Shown here piece after piece: positions 6,297 to 9,118 of a stretch of DNA of 9,118 nucleotides. Location: assembly GCA_019314085.1 (NCBI GenBank), contig JAFCZZ010000136.1:1-9118 (forward strand). The letters are read 5' to 3'. The position numbers and the translations under genes are program-made. Position 1 is the first letter of the stretch, and each line of letters starts with the position of its first letter. Below the pieces are notes generated by a model that was not told where the DNA came from, did no database searches, and was given only the letters and a program-made list of their open reading frames with translations. Source of the stretch: Deltaproteobacteria bacterium. Lineage in GTDB: Bacteria > Desulfobacterota > Syntrophia > Syntrophales > UBA2210.

Positions 6297-7172
6297 TTAG
6301 ACCTTCCTTACGTAATGCTTGGCGAAAAGGCCGCTGGGCCGGAAGCAGAGAACCAGAACGATGATGACAAAGGCTGTAATAGGTTTCCACGAGGGCCAGG
6401 CGTAGCCGAGGAAGTTTTCCAACAGCCCCACGATACCGCCGCCAATGAGAACACCGGGGATACTCATGAGCCCGCCCAGCACCGCCGCGGCGAAGGCCCG
6501 GAGAAAAGGCTCCATCATGAAATCGGGGTCAAGGAGGGTTCGTGCCGAAATGAGCGTTGCCGCCGTGACGCCGATGACGGAGCTTAAAGCCCAGGCAAAG
6601 GCAAAGATGCGATCCGTTTTAATACCCATGATTTTCGCGGCGTGCTTGTTCTGCTGTGTCGCCCGCATGGCCGTTCCCAGTTTCGTGAACTTGAAGAATA
6701 AAAAAAGGAACGTCATGATGATTGAGGCGATAATGAAGACAGCGACGGCCCACTGGCTGATGACATACCCAGCAAACATCTCATAGGTGATCTGGTAAGA
6801 GAAGGGGATGGTGAAGGCCTGCTGGTTGGCGGTCCATTTCCACCCTACTAGTCCCCCCAGTAAAAGCTGGACACCGATGGTGATGACGATAAGACCCAGG
6901 AGCGTGGGATCCTTAGCGGGCCGCAGAAAGAAATACTCAACGAATACCCCGAGTAACGATGCGAACACCAGTGCCAGAATAAAGGCAAGCCAGAAGGGGC
7001 AACCGTACAAGGTCATGGCGTGAAAGGCGATGTACGTGGAAAACATGGCCATGGTCCCCGCGGCGAAGTTTACCACTTCCGACGTCTTGTAAATAATGAC
7101 CACCGCCAGGCCAAAAAGACCGTAACAGGTGCCCATGGCCAATCCCTCGATCAATAGCTGTCCGAACGGCAT
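6297..7172 (-). CDS. livH: Branched-chain amino acid-type ABC transporter, permease LivH
   Basis: This 291-residue integral inner-membrane permease starts MPFGQLLIEGLAMGTCYGLFGLAVVIIYKTSEVVNFAAG, the hallmark N-terminus of LivH. It has about eight hydrophobic segments. The cytoplasmic loop that contacts the ATPases is visible at 166-198 (GTAMRATQQNKHAAKIMGIKTD...). The C-terminal half has FLRAFAAAVLGGLMSIPG (223-240), and it ends with the family motif FRPSGLFAK (277-285). It pairs with LivM to form the translocation path. The ATG at 7172 has a G-rich ribosome site (AAGGGGGGAG) very close upstream. It follows livM after 71 bp and is four bases ahead of the NTF2-like gene. Length is normal for the family and no defect is seen. 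Confidence 0.95.
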   Translation of the reverse strand: MPFGQLLIEGLAMGTCYGLFGLAVVIIYKTSEVVNFAAGTMAMFSTYIAFHAMTLYGCPFWLAFILALVFASLLGVFVEYFFLRPAKDPTLLGLIVITIGVQLLLGGLVGWKWTANQQAFTIPFSYQITYEMFAGYVISQWAVAVFIIASIIMTFLFLFFKFTKLGTAMRATQQNKHAAKIMGIKTDRIFAFAWALSSVIGVTAATLISARTLLDPDFMMEPFLRAFAAAVLGGLMSIPGVLIGGGIVGLLENFLGYAWPSWKPITAFVIIVLVLCFRPSGLFAKHYVRKV

Positions 7173-7243
7173 AACTCCCCCCTTACAATAGTCGATTTAC
7201 CTTCTCAGTCGTTCATGGCTCTTCCCCTTCACAAATCAAACCC

Positions 7244-8314
7244 CTAGAAGGGCCATGTCTTCCAATACTTCTTGATCCGTATCCAGGCACCAAACATCCC
7301 CAGGGGCTCGAAGATGATGATACCGATCATGACGAGGCCCAGGGCTATGAAGTTGAAATTATCCATCCCCGTCACGGTGAGGAACTGCTGCGCGAAGGCT
7401 ACCATCAAGTCGCCCACGATGGGAACTTCATCCACGTTCTTGAACAGATTGTACCAGAGATAGGTGATGAGGACAGCTCCCGATATCGATCCCATGACCG
7501 ACCCCAGCCCCCCCACGACGACCATAACGAGAAAGATAATCGACAGAATCAGGTTGAACGTGAAGGGATCAAAAAAGCCGAGTACGAAGGCGAAGAGCCC
7601 TCCGGCAATGCCGGCGTAAAAGGCGCTCACGGCAAAGGCCAGGGTTTTGTACATGGTCAGATTGATGCCGATCACTTCGGCGGCGATGTCGCTGTCCCGG
7701 ATGGCCACGAAGGCCCGACCGGCCCTGGTTTTTAAAATATTGATGGCCAAGAGTACCATGATAACGGTGATAACCAGGATCAGGTAATATTTGCTTGTTT
7801 CCGAGGAGAGAATATAGCTCAACCCCAACTGAGGGATCCCTATATCAAAGTCGGGGGCCATGAGACCCTGCCGTCCACCAAAGAGGTCCGTATGGCCGAT
7901 AATATGCATGATGGCCAAGCCGAAGGCGAGGGTGGCAATGGCGAGGTAGGGACCCTCCAGTCGGAGGGCCGGAAGCCCCAAGACAAACCCGAAAAAGGCC
8001 GAGATAAAGGCGGCGATGAGGATGGCCGCGAAAAAGGGGATCTGGAGTTTGGTCATCAGAAGCACGGTCACATACGCACCGATGGCAAAAAATCCCGCAT
8101 GACCCAGGGCAATCTGACCGGTGGAACCCACCAGGATGTTCAGGCCCACAGCGACAATAACGTGGACGAGGACAAGGTTGAACAAATAAACATAATACGG
8201 TGATAACAATAATGGCGCCGCCAAGAGAGCGGCAAGAAGGACAACAGCCCAGAAAAGAATTGTCCCGCTTTTGAACAGCTCAATGTCCTCGTAATACTCC
8301 CGCTTCATATCCAT
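7244..8314 (-). CDS. livM: Branched-chain amino acid-type ABC transporter, permease LivM
   Basis: This is the second permease subunit, 356 residues from the ATG at 8314. After a charged N-terminus (MDMKREYYEDIELF) come multiple hydrophobic segments. The LivM signature GLNILVGSTGQIALGHAGFF is at about 57-76 and GLPALRLEGPYLAIATLAFG at 113-132. The ATPase-contacting loop GRAFVAIRDSDIAAEVIGIN is near 199-218, and VVVGGLGSVMGSISGA near 265-280. The frame also opens at a TTG at 8353 (13 extra residues), but no ribosome site precedes it, whereas AGGAG lies 13 bases before the ATG at 8314. ATG 8308 is a third choice. It is the first gene of the operon and has a good promoter about 130 bp upstream. 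The C-terminus (FEPLGMFGAWIRIKKYWKTWPF) is complete. Confidence 0.93.
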   Translation of the reverse strand: MDMKREYYEDIELFKSGTILFWAVVLLAALLAAPLLLSPYYVYLFNLVLVHVIVAVGLNILVGSTGQIALGHAGFFAIGAYVTVLLMTKLQIPFFAAILIAAFISAFFGFVLGLPALRLEGPYLAIATLAFGLAIMHIIGHTDLFGGRQGLMAPDFDIGIPQLGLSYILSSETSKYYLILVITVIMVLLAINILKTRAGRAFVAIRDSDIAAEVIGINLTMYKTLAFAVSAFYAGIAGGLFAFVLGFFDPFTFNLILSIIFLVMVVVGGLGSVMGSISGAVLITYLWYNLFKNVDEVPIVGDLMVAFAQQFLTVTGMDNFNFIALGLVMIGIIIFEPLGMFGAWIRIKKYWKTWPF

Positions 8315-8425
8315 AGAGACACCCCACTCCTCACACTCTCCCCCAAAGGGCAATGGTATATCAACAAGAACGGCGGACAGCCGCGTAAATAATCACACGC
8401 TCAATTGTAAACTGAAAGATCAAAG

Positions 8426-8442
8426 ACGCCCCCCCAGGGCGC
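8426..8442 (-). other. GC-rich hairpin at the predicted 5' end of the liv transcript
   Basis: On the - strand GCGCCC and GGGCGT can pair (five GC pairs and one G-T) around a TGGGG loop. The predicted transcription start falls at about 8440, so this would be a stem-loop at the very 5' end of the message, a position that can protect against decay. It includes a run of seven C on the + strand (8429-8435). Significance is uncertain. Confidence 0.3.
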
Positions 8443-8446
8443 GGCT

Positions 8447-8475
8447 ACCATAAGAGAAACCCGATCCGGTGTCAA
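8447..8475 (-). promoter_or_regulatory. Sigma70-type promoter of the liv operon
   Basis: On the - strand a perfect -35 box TTGACA (8475-8470) and a -10 box TATGGT (8452-8447) are separated by exactly 17 bases. This puts the transcription start near 8440 and leaves an untranslated leader of about 125 bases before the livM ATG. The box quality, ideal spacing and position right before the first operon gene support it. I see no clear operator palindrome and no regulator gene in the window. Confidence 0.72.
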
Positions 8476-8477
8476 GT

Positions 8478-8513
8478 AAAAAAATAGCTTCTCGCAAAAT
8501 AATTTTTGTGAAG
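8478..8513 (-). terminator. Candidate intrinsic terminator of the NlpC/P60 gene
   Basis: On the - strand CTTC-A-CAAAA-ATTA-TTTTG-CGA-GAAG can fold into a 5-bp inner and 4-bp outer stem, followed by CTA and seven T (8484-8478). It lies 30 bases past the stop of the wall-hydrolase gene and directly before the liv -35 box. The T-run and position are good, but the stem is AT-rich with an internal loop, so efficiency may be low. Confidence 0.45.
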
Positions 8514-8542
8514 ACTCGTTCAAGAGCCGTTCTCCGGTATGC

Positions 8543-9118
8543 TTACAGATACGTCCTGGCACCAAGATATCGGTTTTTATAGTAGATATTTGAGAGTGAA
8601 CTGGTCCGGACCGTTTTACCCGTTCGCGGCGCATGGATAAACTGGCCCTCACCGGCATAGATCCCCACATGGGAAATTCTTCCCCTGCCACGGGTGTCAA
8701 AGAAGACCAGATCCCCCTTGGCCGGCGCTCCCCGGCTGACAGACGTGCCGGCCCCATACTGCTGACCGGATGTGCGGGGAAGATTCAGACCGTTGAGCCG
8801 GTAGATGGCCATCGCAAGGCCGCTGCAGTCAAATCCCCTCTCGGCCGAAGCGCCACCCCACCGGTAGGGGACACCGATAAAGCTTCTGGCCGTTCGGACG
8901 ATCTCATCTCTAAACAGGAGATCATCATAGCGCGGTCTCTTTGTGATAGCATACTCTTCCGGACGGACAATATAATACGCGCCTATCACCCCCATTGCCT
9001 TCAGGAGTTCCGCTTCCCTGGCGGCAAGCTCTCTGGTCGGAAAGTTGCCGAAGCGAACCTTGTACAACCCTTGTTTGTAAAGGAAATAATAGGCATCCAG
9101 ATTATCGCTGTTCAGACG
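8543..9118 (-). CDS. SPOR-NlpC/P60 peptidoglycan hydrolase, C-terminal part (runs off the window)
   Basis: The frame is open to the window edge and reads AYYFLYKQGLYKVRFGNFPT across the apparent TTG start at 9067, so the gene begins beyond 9118 and 191 codons are visible. The N-terminal part (GLYKVRFGNFPTRELAAREA... up to YYIVRP) looks like a SPOR domain, which binds denuded glycan at the division septum. The C-terminal part is an NlpC/P60 cysteine peptidase that cuts wall stem peptides. Counting from the visible end, the catalytic Cys is C98 in FDCSGLAMAIYR. H150 in ISHVGIYAGEG and H162 in FIHAPRTG complete the triad. PYRWGGAS before the Cys and AKGDLVFFD after it are typical. The protein is presumably exported by an N-terminal signal outside the window. 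It ends at a TAA (8545-8543), is followed by a candidate terminator, and looks functionally separate from the liv operon. Confidence 0.9.
   Translation of the reverse strand, partial: RLNSDNLDAYYFLYKQGLYKVRFGNFPTRELAAREAELLKAMGVIGAYYIVRPEEYAITKRPRYDDLLFRDEIVRTARSFIGVPYRWGGASAERGFDCSGLAMAIYRLNGLNLPRTSGQQYGAGTSVSRGAPAKGDLVFFDTRGRGRISHVGIYAGEGQFIHAPRTGKTVRTSSLSNIYYKNRYLGARTYL

Noticed and set aside
8315..8353. TTG start of LivM at 8353
   Set aside because: No ribosome site precedes it, and the extra 13 residues are not LivM-like; the ATG at 8314 is preferred.
8373..8384. GCGG-ACAG-CCGC palindrome in the livM leader as an operator
   Set aside because: Only four base pairs per arm with no second copy, which is too weak to support.

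Overview
The window looks like bacterial chromosome of moderate GC content, tightly packed. The gene set is Gram-negative: periplasmic-binding-protein ABC transport, a SPOR-NlpC/P60 wall enzyme, and an EF-P/EpmA pair. A liv-type ABC transporter joined to an AMP-forming acyl-CoA synthetase suggests a Desulfobacterota/Deltaproteobacteria-like organism, but this lineage call is an inference from gene content only.

Positions 1-1019 (+ strand) hold the last codons of efp (elongation factor P), which overlap by one base the start of epmA, the ligase that attaches (beta-)lysine to EF-P. After a 10-bp gap comes a convergent block that fills the rest of the window on the - strand.

Read in its own direction, the - strand starts with the C-terminal part of a SPOR-NlpC/P60 peptidoglycan hydrolase that runs in from beyond position 9118. 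A candidate terminator and a good sigma70-type promoter (TTGACA-17 bp-TATGGT, 8475-8447) follow. Then comes an operon: livM, livH, a small exported NTF2-like protein of unknown function, a broken livJ/livK-type substrate-binding protein gene, a 209-bp spacer with two strong perfect-arm hairpins, livG, livF, and a long-chain-type acyl-CoA synthetase. Both permeases and both ATPases look intact with all motifs in place. The binding protein, which should supply the ligand, is split across two frames and lacks about 45 residues in the middle.

The likely logic is uptake of an amino acid or organic/fatty acid by the Liv-type importer, followed by activation to a CoA thioester by the last gene. In this copy the importer would need another binding protein, unless the lesion is an assembly error. 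I see no mobile element, CRISPR array, tRNA or rRNA. The most notable items are the broken binding protein, the NTF2-like gene inside the operon, and the paired hairpins between livJ and livG.
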